Below, piece after piece: positions 1-7,538 of a stretch of 41,399 nucleotides of DNA. The stretch is from an uncultured Granulosicoccaceae bacterium. Lineage in GTDB: Bacteria > Pseudomonadota > Gammaproteobacteria > Granulosicoccales > Granulosicoccaceae. The translations under genes and the position numbers were made by a program. The notes beneath the pieces were generated by a model. That model was not told the origin of the DNA, did not search any database, and was given only the letters and a program-made list of their open reading frames with translations. The stretch spans positions 1-41,399 of the forward strand of contig CALHOU010000053.1 of the NCBI GenBank assembly GCA_938035945.1, read 5' to 3'. How positions within the stretch are numbered: the stretch's first letter is position 1; each line of letters opens with the position of its first letter.

Positions 1-296
1 GGTTCGAGAAGTTCAGTTTCAATAAAGGCACACTCAAATTCATTTCCGTTAATGACATCATGCCGAACACCGGCCTTGCGAAAATAGGGTACGCCTTTGC
101 GTAGTTGTGATACCAGCTTTTCACCGTCATCCATTTCAATCTCTAACACGCCATCAAACAGTGGAACCACAATGTAGTCGTAGCCATGCTGATGCCATCC
201 AGTATTATCTCCTTTACTAGGGAATCGCCATTCGGTCACCCGCACACGTTCATTGTCGATGAGAACGGTACCAACTGCACTGCCCTTTGTATCCAT
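1..296 (-). CDS. Cupin-domain protein, 3' end cut by window edge
   Basis: The minus strand is open from an ATG at 296 to the window edge, giving about 98 residues with no stop. The translation starts MDTKGSAVGTVLIDNERV and carries a cupin-type metal motif, GWHQHGYDY (His35 and His37), followed by beta-strand-like sequence and RHDV, as in small single-domain cupins that bind a metal or sugar ligand. It begins 3 nt after the stop of the upstream glycosyltransferase, so it is probably the last or next gene of that operon. The C-terminus lies outside the window, so function beyond the cupin fold cannot be assigned. Confidence 0.75.
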   Translation of the reverse strand, partial: MDTKGSAVGTVLIDNERVRVTEWRFPSKGDNTGWHQHGYDYIVVPLFDGVLEIEMDDGEKLVSQLRKGVPYFRKAGVRHDVINGNEFECAFIETELLE

Positions 297-299
297 AGC

Positions 300-1403
300 T
301 TAGTTCTCCGTGAACAGTTGTTCGTATTGATCTACCATGTGTTGCATATCAAAATGCTGAAGCGCATGGGATTGTGCGAATGCGCCCATGTTCGTTATTG
401 CGTCTTTAGTGTTCGCCATATTCACCACAGCCTCGGCCAAAGCCTGCGCGTCTTGATTGACCAACACACCACCGTGCTGATCGTTGTCGGTTGCGATCGC
501 ATCAGCCGAGCCTCCAGCTCTGGTTAATATGACTGGTGTACCAGCAGCTTGGGCTTCTAAAGCGGTGAGTGGGTGCCCTTCCCGATCTGATGACAGGATG
601 AATATATCTAAGGCTGCTAACACATCAGGAATATCAGAACGCGCACCCGCTAAAATGACCTGACTATGTAATGACTTTGCTTCAACCGCTGCCTCTACTT
701 TCGCTCGCAGTTCACCGTCACCGACAAGCACCAATTTAAACGCAGGCATTGTCTCTTTTAGTAGAACGGCCATCTCGAGTAATCGAATATGGTTTTTAGC
801 GGGCACCATTCTACCGACAGTGCCGAGCAGTAATTCGTTGTTTGGCGCCCAGAGTTTACGTATCTTAGCGCCATCGCCTGCCGCATAACGTTGTGTGTCC
901 ACACCGTTGTTAATCACACTCACTAACTTGTCTGGAATACGTATCTCGCTGGTATAGAAGTCAGCTGTATCGTTCGAGACGGCAACCAGTTTATAAGTTC
1001 GTTTTGCCAATAGTCGATCTATAAAACGATAATGTTTAGCTTTCCATGTATCCCGACTGTGCTCCGTCACCACCACACGCGTGGGCTCGCGGAACATGGC
1101 GATGCGCGTCCACAGGTTCGCAGTCCATAGATGGCTATTGATCGCCACCGGCGCAATACCTTGTACCAAAGCGCGAAGACGTTTGGGTAGTTGCCAATCA
1201 ACGCCGGACTTTTTGTTAAGTACATGCAAATTGACCTGATCATCAAGACGATCAGCCAACTCACCAGCCTTGGTCAGGCAAATCATATGCACATCCCAAC
1301 CCCTTGCAACAAATTGGTTGGCCATAGCCACAAGCATTTGCTCGGCACCGCCAACGGTTAGAGCTTCTATACAAAATACAATGGACTTGTTGATTTTATT
1401 CAC
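300..1403 (-). CDS. Glycosyltransferase family 4 (GT-B fold)
   Basis: This 367-residue protein has the GT4 layout. The N-terminal Rossmann-like half has the acceptor-side glycine motif TVGGAEQMLV near residue 16. The C-terminal half contains GTVGRMVPAKNH, LVGDGELR and the nucleotide-sugar motif EGHPLTALE, a clean E-x7-E. Such enzymes transfer a sugar from a nucleotide donor, usually at the cytoplasmic face of the membrane during polysaccharide or LPS assembly. It sits 16 nt downstream of a second GT4 gene and 3 nt upstream of the cupin gene. Donor and acceptor cannot be read from the sequence. The start MNKINKSIVFCIEALT is directly followed by the first beta strand, which supports it. Confidence 0.88.
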   Translation of the reverse strand: MNKINKSIVFCIEALTVGGAEQMLVAMANQFVARGWDVHMICLTKAGELADRLDDQVNLHVLNKKSGVDWQLPKRLRALVQGIAPVAINSHLWTANLWTRIAMFREPTRVVVTEHSRDTWKAKHYRFIDRLLAKRTYKLVAVSNDTADFYTSEIRIPDKLVSVINNGVDTQRYAAGDGAKIRKLWAPNNELLLGTVGRMVPAKNHIRLLEMAVLLKETMPAFKLVLVGDGELRAKVEAAVEAKSLHSQVILAGARSDIPDVLAALDIFILSSDREGHPLTALEAQAAGTPVILTRAGGSADAIATDNDQHGGVLVNQDAQALAEAVVNMANTKDAITNMGAFAQSHALQHFDMQHMVDQYEQLFTEN

Positions 1404-1419
1404 AGGTAGCTAATGCGTT

Positions 1420-2682
1420 TTAAATAACTTTACCAGGCACATAACGTTCAAACAAAGCAATGAGTTCATCGATGTTTTTTTGTTGATCGAACAACCGCCC
1501 AACCTTTTTAAAGCCTGCATCGCTAATGGACTTTGCCAATAGCTCATCATTGGCAAGTTCTGCAATGGCTTTGGCAAAGCCTTCTACATCATCCACTTCA
1601 ACTAATTGCCCGGTCTTGCCGGTTTCAAGTAATTCGGGGATAGCGCTGACACGCGTGCTGACCACGGGTACGCGCAAGGCCATGGCTTCAGCAATAACGT
1701 TAGGAATACCATCGGGCGGATGACCCGGAATTAACCGCGGTGCCAAGCAAAACATATCAGCCTGCTCTAAGGTGCTAAGCACATCCTCAAAGGCCAGACC
1801 ACCTCTAAAAACAACTTCCTCACTCACGTTTTGAGTTTGCGCCAAGGTTTTAAGTTCTTCATCAATAGGCCCAGAACCAATTAATTGCAACTCAAATTTT
1901 AAGTCGTATTGCGACTTTAAAAGCGCACAAGCTCTTATTAAAACATCGTGGCCTTTGGTTGGCACCAAACGGCCAATGCTGACAAGCTTAATTGCCTGAT
2001 CTTTTGCGCGGGCATTGAAGCTACGCTCGGTTGAACGAAGCATAACGCGTGGATCAAGGCCATGGTAATTTAAGTGCACATCTGCAGGACGGTGCAATCC
2101 CAGTTCCGTTTGTAGGTGATTGCAAAAGTAGCCGCTGCAAACAACACTGAATGCAGCAGCATCAAGCTTATGACTTAGAAACTGGTTTGGAGAAAATATA
2201 TCCTCACCGTGAATGGCTGCTGACCACGAGTCGCCATAAATTTTATGCAAATACCAACACGCCGTTGTTGGTACATTGGCCCAATGCCCATGCCAGTGTT
2301 TAATGCCACGCGCTGTGCCCAGCTGATAAAACTGCAGCGTTAGCGGCAGGATAGCTAAGTTTTTTACGACATCTTTTGGACGCTTACGACCTTGCCAAAC
2401 CACACTGCCCATGGCGGATAATGTTTTAAGCGGTTTTGTAAACAAGGTTTTCGCAAAGGCTAATAAACTGCTTGCGCTAATGAGCTTTGCATAAGTGGTT
2501 CGCTCTGTGGATAAGCGAATGGCATCGTCTATAGTGATTGGGTCGCGAGGGTATTGCAGGCTATATATATCGAACTGCAAGCCACGCTTTTCCAATGCGA
2601 CGAGTTCGCGCAAAATGAACGTTTCATGCAGTTCTGGGAACATCGAGATAATAATCCCGAAGCGCGGTTTAGCTGAATCCAA
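1420..2682 (-). CDS. Glycosyltransferase family 4, WcaL-like
   Basis: This 420-residue GT-B enzyme opens with an N-terminal motif (ISMFPELHETFILREL) seen in the colanic-acid/exopolysaccharide WcaL-type branch of GT4. The donor half shows GRLVPTKGHDVLIRA and PPDGIPNVIAEAMA. The first acidic residue of the usual E-x7-E is Asp here, a conservative change. An internal HGEDIF motif resembles the HAxD region of the same group. It lies 12 nt after the acyl-CoA ligase and 16 nt before the other GT4 gene, so the two transferases are probably co-expressed and may act in one glycan pathway. Assignment to GT4 is secure. The comparison with WcaL is from recalled motifs only. Confidence 0.87.
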   Translation of the reverse strand: MDSAKPRFGIIISMFPELHETFILRELVALEKRGLQFDIYSLQYPRDPITIDDAIRLSTERTTYAKLISASSLLAFAKTLFTKPLKTLSAMGSVVWQGRKRPKDVVKNLAILPLTLQFYQLGTARGIKHWHGHWANVPTTACWYLHKIYGDSWSAAIHGEDIFSPNQFLSHKLDAAAFSVVCSGYFCNHLQTELGLHRPADVHLNYHGLDPRVMLRSTERSFNARAKDQAIKLVSIGRLVPTKGHDVLIRACALLKSQYDLKFELQLIGSGPIDEELKTLAQTQNVSEEVVFRGGLAFEDVLSTLEQADMFCLAPRLIPGHPPDGIPNVIAEAMALRVPVVSTRVSAIPELLETGKTGQLVEVDDVEGFAKAIAELANDELLAKSISDAGFKKVGRLFDQQKNIDELIALFERYVPGKVI

Positions 2683-2694
2683 AAGAACGATTTC

Positions 2695-4383
2695 CTATGA
2701 GTGGGTCGCGTTAATGTGTTGTTCGCGCAAATCACGGCGTTTCACCTTACCGGTGGTGGTCATCGGTAAGGCGTCGTAAAATTCAATGATACGAGGGTAT
2801 TCGTAGGCTGCCAACTTCTCACGCACTTGTGTACGAATCTCATCCGATAAGCTTACATCAGGCTGTATGCCTTGTCTGGGTACGATACAGAGTTTGACAA
2901 CATCACCACGAATACCGTCCGGGTCTGGCACCCCAATGGCGGCAACCTGCAACACGCTACTGTGTTGCATAACACAGTCTTCAATCTCACCTGGGCCAAT
3001 GCGATAGCCAGCGCTGCTAATTACATCATCGGCGCGACCAACAAACCACAAGTAGCCGTCTTCGTCTTCATATCCAACATCGCCGGTATGGAACCAGTCG
3101 CCGGTATACTTTTCAGCGGTGGCCTCGGGCTTGTTTAAATAGCCTAAGAAATGCACTGGATCATCTCGGTGCGCTACAATCTCACCCTGCTCGCCCTTAC
3201 CCATTATTCGACCGTCGGCACCCATGATCGCCACACGGTGTCCAGGATAGGCTTTTCCCATAGAACCTGCGCGCACCGGCATGGCCACACTGCAGTTGCC
3301 CATTAAGTAGTTGTGCTCGGTTTGCCCGCACATCTCGTTTATGTCTAAGCCCAATGCATCGCGCCCCCAATACAACAACTCCTCTCCTACCGCTTCGCCG
3401 GCGCTCATCACGCTGCGCAGCGATGATGGATGACGCTCGAATAGTTCGGGCACCACTCTGAGCATTTTTAATGCCGTGGGCGGAATGAAGGCGCAGGTCA
3501 CTTTGTGTCGCGACATAAGCGCTGCGATTTTTTCAGCATCGAATTTTTTGGCATCGAACCCGACTACAGGTACGCCGTAGTACCACGCTGGTAATAAGGC
3601 ATCAAGCAAGCCACCGGTCCAAGCCCAATCAGCGGGTGTAAACACGCAATCGTTTGCTTGTGGAAATCCGTTATGCGACAACTCAAAGCCGGTTAAATTT
3701 CCAATTAACGCGCGTTGCGGAACCAAAGCACCTTTTGGCGGGCCAGTGGTACCGGATGTATAGAGTAAAAACGCCGGTTCGTCTTTGCCTGTATTAACAG
3801 GCGTGATATCGCAATCTGCTGCCGCCAACCTTGTCCAAAAACAATTCTTCTCGGCTGATCCTGTGGGCAGATTTTGCACATCGACCGGATCGTCATTTTT
3901 CACACTAAGAATGGTTTGCAGTGCGGGCAGTTGTTTATGTAGCGATTCGATTAACGATGCGCGCTGTTGATTCGTCACCACCAGCCGACTTTCGCTATCG
4001 CTAAGTCGAAAGTGCAAGGCATCATCACCAAACAGCACAGACAAGGGTAGGGAAATAGCGCCAAGTTTTTGTGCTGCGATATGAACAAGTGCCGTTTCTA
4101 ATCGTTGTGGCAGCACAACCGCGACGCGGTCTCCTTGCTTAACTCCACATTGTTTAAAAACATTGGCTAACTGGTTGGAGAGCCGTTCAATATCGTCGAA
4201 ACTGTATCGTTGGCATGCGCCCGAGGCCGATTCAGCAATAAGCGCAAGCTTGTTGTGACCGGTGGCATGTCGAGAGCAACACAATGCACCTACATTGAGT
4301 TCGCTGGGTATATCCCACGTAAAGTTTTGGTACAGCGCATCAAAATCGCCTTGGGCAATATCGATGAGGGAGTCGATACTCAT
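2695..4383 (-). CDS. AMP-forming acyl-CoA synthetase/ligase
   Basis: This 562-residue member of the ANL superfamily has all core motifs in order: the P-loop YTSGTTGPPKGAL (about residues 207-219), the adenylate-binding stretch around MCGQTEHNYLMGNC, the hinge region YLWFVGRADDVISSAGYRIG, and the C-terminal catalytic lysine in TTTGKVKRRDLR. It should activate a carboxylic acid as an acyl-AMP and transfer it to CoA in the cytoplasm. Overall it resembles the medium-chain/acetyl-CoA-synthetase-like branch, but substrate cannot be fixed by eye. It is 11 nt downstream of the TMEM220-like gene and 12 nt upstream of a glycosyltransferase, an unusual operon position for such an enzyme. Confidence 0.9.
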   Translation of the reverse strand: MSIDSLIDIAQGDFDALYQNFTWDIPSELNVGALCCSRHATGHNKLALIAESASGACQRYSFDDIERLSNQLANVFKQCGVKQGDRVAVVLPQRLETALVHIAAQKLGAISLPLSVLFGDDALHFRLSDSESRLVVTNQQRASLIESLHKQLPALQTILSVKNDDPVDVQNLPTGSAEKNCFWTRLAAADCDITPVNTGKDEPAFLLYTSGTTGPPKGALVPQRALIGNLTGFELSHNGFPQANDCVFTPADWAWTGGLLDALLPAWYYGVPVVGFDAKKFDAEKIAALMSRHKVTCAFIPPTALKMLRVVPELFERHPSSLRSVMSAGEAVGEELLYWGRDALGLDINEMCGQTEHNYLMGNCSVAMPVRAGSMGKAYPGHRVAIMGADGRIMGKGEQGEIVAHRDDPVHFLGYLNKPEATAEKYTGDWFHTGDVGYEDEDGYLWFVGRADDVISSAGYRIGPGEIEDCVMQHSSVLQVAAIGVPDPDGIRGDVVKLCIVPRQGIQPDVSLSDEIRTQVREKLAAYEYPRIIEFYDALPMTTTGKVKRRDLREQHINATHS

Positions 4384-4394
4384 TACTAATCACG

Positions 4395-4799
4395 TTATTG
4401 GGCTATGGTTGCCTCAACACTCTCAGCTTGTGTCGCTTTTTTAAGGCGTCTGGTTGATCGACGAAATGCCAACGGCAAGGTCAGGCTTGTGAAAAGGTAT
4501 GCGATTGCCACACCGAATCCCTGGTTAATGGAAACGTGTTCAAACCACTGCGCAACAGGTATAGTCGTCAGCTCTTTTGGCCAATAAACATACACGCCAA
4601 AACCTAATACAATGATAGCAGCGCCGAGTAAAATTCTACCGATCCAAGTGGCGAATTGATGAGGTACAAACGCAGCCAACCCTAAAGCCATCGCAGGCAC
4701 GAGGTAGATGATCGCCCAGTAAACTCCGTTTTCATCGTTATATTGCAGACCTGCAAATACAAGCATGATTAGCATTAAAATCGTATAGAAAATAGTCAT
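4395..4799 (-). CDS. TMEM220-family small membrane protein
   Basis: From the ATG at 4799 the product is 134 residues with about four hydrophobic segments and a basic C-terminal tail. The N-terminus, MTIFYTILMLIMLVFAGLQ followed by YNDENGVYW, matches the TMEM220 signature (Q-x-N-D followed by a Trp/Tyr-rich loop). The frame stays open upstream to 4898, but that extension is polar, Cys- and His-containing and unlike the family, so the internal ATG was chosen. It is the first gene of the five-gene minus-strand run ending at the cupin. Molecular function of the family is unknown. Confidence 0.75.
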   Translation of the reverse strand: MTIFYTILMLIMLVFAGLQYNDENGVYWAIIYLVPAMALGLAAFVPHQFATWIGRILLGAAIIVLGFGVYVYWPKELTTIPVAQWFEHVSINQGFGVAIAYLFTSLTLPLAFRRSTRRLKKATQAESVEATIAQ

Positions 4800-4899
4800 G
4801 TGTGCGCACACTGTATTTTGAGTGGGATGGCATGAATATATCATTTCCACACCTATCAGCGAAGGCTTAAGCACATCCGCCGCGTGATCGCGGCCCATA

Positions 4900-5069
4900 T
4901 TCGGCGTGGAACCGTCAATTTCGACAAAATAGACCTCTGTTTGTCCTATTATGCTGACGAATTGATGACACTAAGCGATCAATTTGGGTGGATTTGTTTG
5001 TTGATGGAATAGTTGTACGATTATTTACATTAGCTATTACCGCTTAAACAAGGGCACTTGAAAAACGCT
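4900..5069. promoter_or_regulatory. Divergent intergenic region with GACAAA/TTTGTC inverted repeat
   Basis: This AT-rich gap separates two divergent genes and must hold promoters for both. GACAAA (4923-4928) and TTTGTC (4940-4945) form a 6-bp inverted repeat with an 11-bp spacer, and TATTAT (4947-4952) immediately follows and could be a -10 element for the plus-strand antiporter. No convincing -35 at 16-18 bp spacing was found, so the exact promoter is not assigned. Confidence 0.3.
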
Positions 5070-6869
5070 ATGCAAGAATCCCCATTACTCACCATCGCAC
5101 TACTCGCCGGCCTATGCGCAATTTGCCAGTGGTTAGCTTGGCGATTGAAACAACCATCGATCGTTTTCCTGCTGATGGCAGGACTGCTTGTCGGACCAGT
5201 GTTGGGCGTGCTCGACCCAAAAGAGAGTTTTGGTGATGCCCTATTCCCATTTGTTTCTATAGCGGTTGCCATCATTTTGTTTGAAGGAGGTTTGACATTA
5301 AAATTCTCCGACATCAAAGGTCATGGCGCGGTGGTAACGCGATTGATCAGTTTAGGGGTGGTTGTTACGTGGCTATTGTTAACCGTGACGGTGCATTTTA
5401 TTTTTTCCTTGTCCTGGCAAATATCATTTGTCTTTGGTTCTATCGCAGTTGTCAGTGGTCCAACCGTTATAAAACCATTGCTTCGTACAGTACGACCCTC
5501 AGATAAGATCGGTCACCTATTGCATTGGGAAGGCATCCTGATCGACCCTGTTGGTGTATTCCTCGCCCTACTGGTTTTCGAGTATGTTTTATTAGATCAA
5601 CCAGGGTTGGCGGCAACTAAAATAGCCATCATATTGGCAAAGCTGGTTGGCACCGGATTGTTATTGGGTGTGACCGCAGGTTGGGCCGCAGAGTCTGTTT
5701 TACGGCGTTATCTGGTACCTGACTTTCTTAAGAACGTTTTGACCTTGATGTTTGTTGTCATCGTGTTTGCGTTATCAGAAACAGTGCAGCACGAATCCGG
5801 TTTACTAGCGGTTACGGTCATGGGGGTATGGTTGGCCAACGCTCGCGGCCTTCACATCCATGAAATATTGCACTTCAAAGAAAATCTTACCGTACTGCTT
5901 ATCTCCACATTGTTTATTTTATTGGCAGCCAGACTCGACCTAAGCAACCTACCGTTTTTTGTTGGTGGTGTGATCATTCTTATACTAATCGCGCAATTTA
6001 TTATTCGACCTATCAATGTTTGGCTATGTACTTTAGGTAGCGAGCTTACTACCAGAGAACGGCTGTTTATTGGTTGGATAGCACCACGTGGCATTGTTGC
6101 GGCCGCTGTATCATCGCTGTTCGCGCTGCGCTTAGAAGAAGTTGGCGTTCCACAAACAGAATACCTTGTACCTCTAACTTTTAGCCTTATCATCGGTACC
6201 GTTGTTATCCAGAGCTTTACCGCAAAGCGCTTAGCCGATCGATTGGGCATCAGCAACCCCGAACCCAATGGTGTGCTTATCCACGGCGTTAACGGTATGA
6301 GTCTAACGATCGCCACGGCATTGCGAGAGCACTCGATTAAGGTTCAATTTTCCGATGCTTCGTGGAGTAGTGTTAGACGGGCCAGACAATCGGGCTTCGA
6401 GGCTTATCACGGCAATCCAAGCTCGGGCCATGCCGAAGAAAATTTGGACTTGCAAGGCATCGGAAAACTATTGGCTTTGTCGACGAACAAAGATGCGAAT
6501 GCACTCACCAGCATTCACTTTCGATCAGAGTTTGGTTCTAATTCTGTATTCACGTTAGAGAGCGCGTCAGATGATGAAGCCTTTGAACGATTTGATATTG
6601 CGAATCGCCACCGGGCAAATGCCCTATTTGATGAGAGCCTGAACTACGCGCGTTTAAAACGACAAGTGAAGGAAGGTGAGGTCGTGCATATAACCATACC
6701 CGAAACCGATGACGACACACAGGGACCGGCAAGTGAAATCTTGGAAGACGATTTAAAGATGTTTGCAGTAAGCAAGGATCGCAAGTTGTATGTGTATGGC
6801 GCAGCGCAATCGATAACGCCCAAACCGGGTTGGACCGTTGTGGTTTTGCGTCCAACTAAGCAAGCTTAA
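5070..6869 (+). CDS. CPA1-type Na+(K+)/H+ antiporter with C-terminal RCK-like domain
   Basis: The product is about 600 residues. Residues 1-395 hold roughly 12 hydrophobic helices, with motifs typical of the NhaP/CPA1 group: GLLVGPVLG, ILFEGGLTL, SGPTVIKPLLR, and GILIDPVG with the conserved Asp. From about residue 405, GVLIHGVNGMSLTIATALRE starts a soluble Rossmann-like TrkA-N/RCK region, which in relatives gates transport by nucleotide or ion binding. It would exchange Na+ or K+ for protons across the inner membrane. ATG 5070 is chosen because it directly precedes the first helix. A TTG at 5058 in the same frame is possible. It stands alone between two minus-strand operons. Confidence 0.87.
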   Translation: MQESPLLTIALLAGLCAICQWLAWRLKQPSIVFLLMAGLLVGPVLGVLDPKESFGDALFPFVSIAVAIILFEGGLTLKFSDIKGHGAVVTRLISLGVVVTWLLLTVTVHFIFSLSWQISFVFGSIAVVSGPTVIKPLLRTVRPSDKIGHLLHWEGILIDPVGVFLALLVFEYVLLDQPGLAATKIAIILAKLVGTGLLLGVTAGWAAESVLRRYLVPDFLKNVLTLMFVVIVFALSETVQHESGLLAVTVMGVWLANARGLHIHEILHFKENLTVLLISTLFILLAARLDLSNLPFFVGGVIILILIAQFIIRPINVWLCTLGSELTTRERLFIGWIAPRGIVAAAVSSLFALRLEEVGVPQTEYLVPLTFSLIIGTVVIQSFTAKRLADRLGISNPEPNGVLIHGVNGMSLTIATALREHSIKVQFSDASWSSVRRARQSGFEAYHGNPSSGHAEENLDLQGIGKLLALSTNKDANALTSIHFRSEFGSNSVFTLESASDDEAFERFDIANRHRANALFDESLNYARLKRQVKEGEVVHITIPETDDDTQGPASEILEDDLKMFAVSKDRKLYVYGAAQSITPKPGWTVVVLRPTKQA

Positions 6870-6877
6870 CTGAACTT

Positions 6878-6931
6878 AGATGACAACTAAAGATGACAAC
6901 TAAAAAAGCACTAAGAAGAAAGCACTAAGAG
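6878..6931. repeat. Two adjacent short tandem duplications
   Basis: Just after the antiporter stop, AGATGACAACTAA occurs twice back to back (6878-6890 and 6891-6903). A 14-bp unit beginning AAAGCACTAAGA then follows, also duplicated (about 6905-6931). Both copies are essentially perfect, suggesting recent slippage in non-coding DNA. Confidence 0.8.
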
Positions 6932-6950
6932 AACGAGAATTAGAACTGAA

Positions 6951-6986
6951 TGTGTCACCGAGCATTAGTTAGCTTGGTGACGCACA
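6951..6986. terminator. Hairpin between convergent genes, possible terminator
   Basis: TGTGTCACCGAGC (6951-6963) and GCTTGGTGACGCACA (6972-6986) can pair around an 8-nt loop with one mismatch and a 2-nt bulge. It lies between the antiporter stop and the convergent gene ending at 7016. Neither side has a clean U-tract directly after the stem, so intrinsic termination is uncertain. Confidence 0.35.
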
Positions 6987-7015
6987 TAGACTTTGTAACG
7001 TAAAAAAAGCCGTTA

Positions 7016-7459
7016 TTAACTCAAGCCAGACGCAAGCTCTTCAACCTGCTCATCTGTAAGCAGCTTTGCAAGCGCACCCTGTTTGAAACCAGAGCCGCGC
7101 GTGTTGATAATGTCTGGCAAGGCAACACCGTTTTCTTTCATTCGTTTACACGCAGCAGCGATGGAGCGGCCGCCGCGGGCCGTTAATTTACCTTGAATGA
7201 TTTTGATGGCTTCGCCATCTTCACCTTCAGTTTCATTTACGGTGGTGGCGAGAACAACATCATCGATATCCGCACGCCAACGAATACCATCATTATTGCA
7301 ACCAATGATTTCGTCGCCTGCTGTGATGTCCAGATATTCTTTGGCCAAAGCACGACTTTCACATAGAGCAACATTGGCTATGGCCAAACCTCTAACCAAT
7401 CCGTGCTCTACGGTTTCAACTTTTTGTTCTGTGTTTAAAAACAGTAGATAAGTACGCAT
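7016..7459 (-). CDS. Hypothetical protein, 147 aa
   Basis: I do not recognise this family. The product starts MRTYLLFLNTEQKVE, is soluble and acidic with no signal peptide or membrane segment, and looks like alternating short strands and helices. Features visible are GDEIIGCNNDGIRWRAD, ARGGRSIAAACKRM and a C-terminal helix KLLTDEQVEELASGLS. It begins 79 nt downstream of the DUF4175 gene on the same strand with no terminator visible in the gap, so it may be the last gene of that operon or have its own promoter. Codon use and composition look like the neighbours, supporting a real gene. Confidence 0.7.
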   Translation of the reverse strand: MRTYLLFLNTEQKVETVEHGLVRGLAIANVALCESRALAKEYLDITAGDEIIGCNNDGIRWRADIDDVVLATTVNETEGEDGEAIKIIQGKLTARGGRSIAAACKRMKENGVALPDIINTRGSGFKQGALAKLLTDEQVEELASGLS

Positions 7460-7538
7460 GTTCAGCCTAATTGCAAGTTATACACAAGTTTAAAGCAATC
7501 TGAGGCCTACGTCCAATTTGGGTGGTTTGGAGCAATTT

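Noticed and set aside
4800..4898. N-terminal extension of the TMEM220-like protein
   Set aside because: The extension is polar and unlike the family; the internal ATG starts directly at the first membrane helix.
5852..6316. 154-residue antisense frame inside the antiporter gene
   Set aside because: It is a shadow of the clearly coding plus strand, with basic, low-quality composition and no ribosome site.
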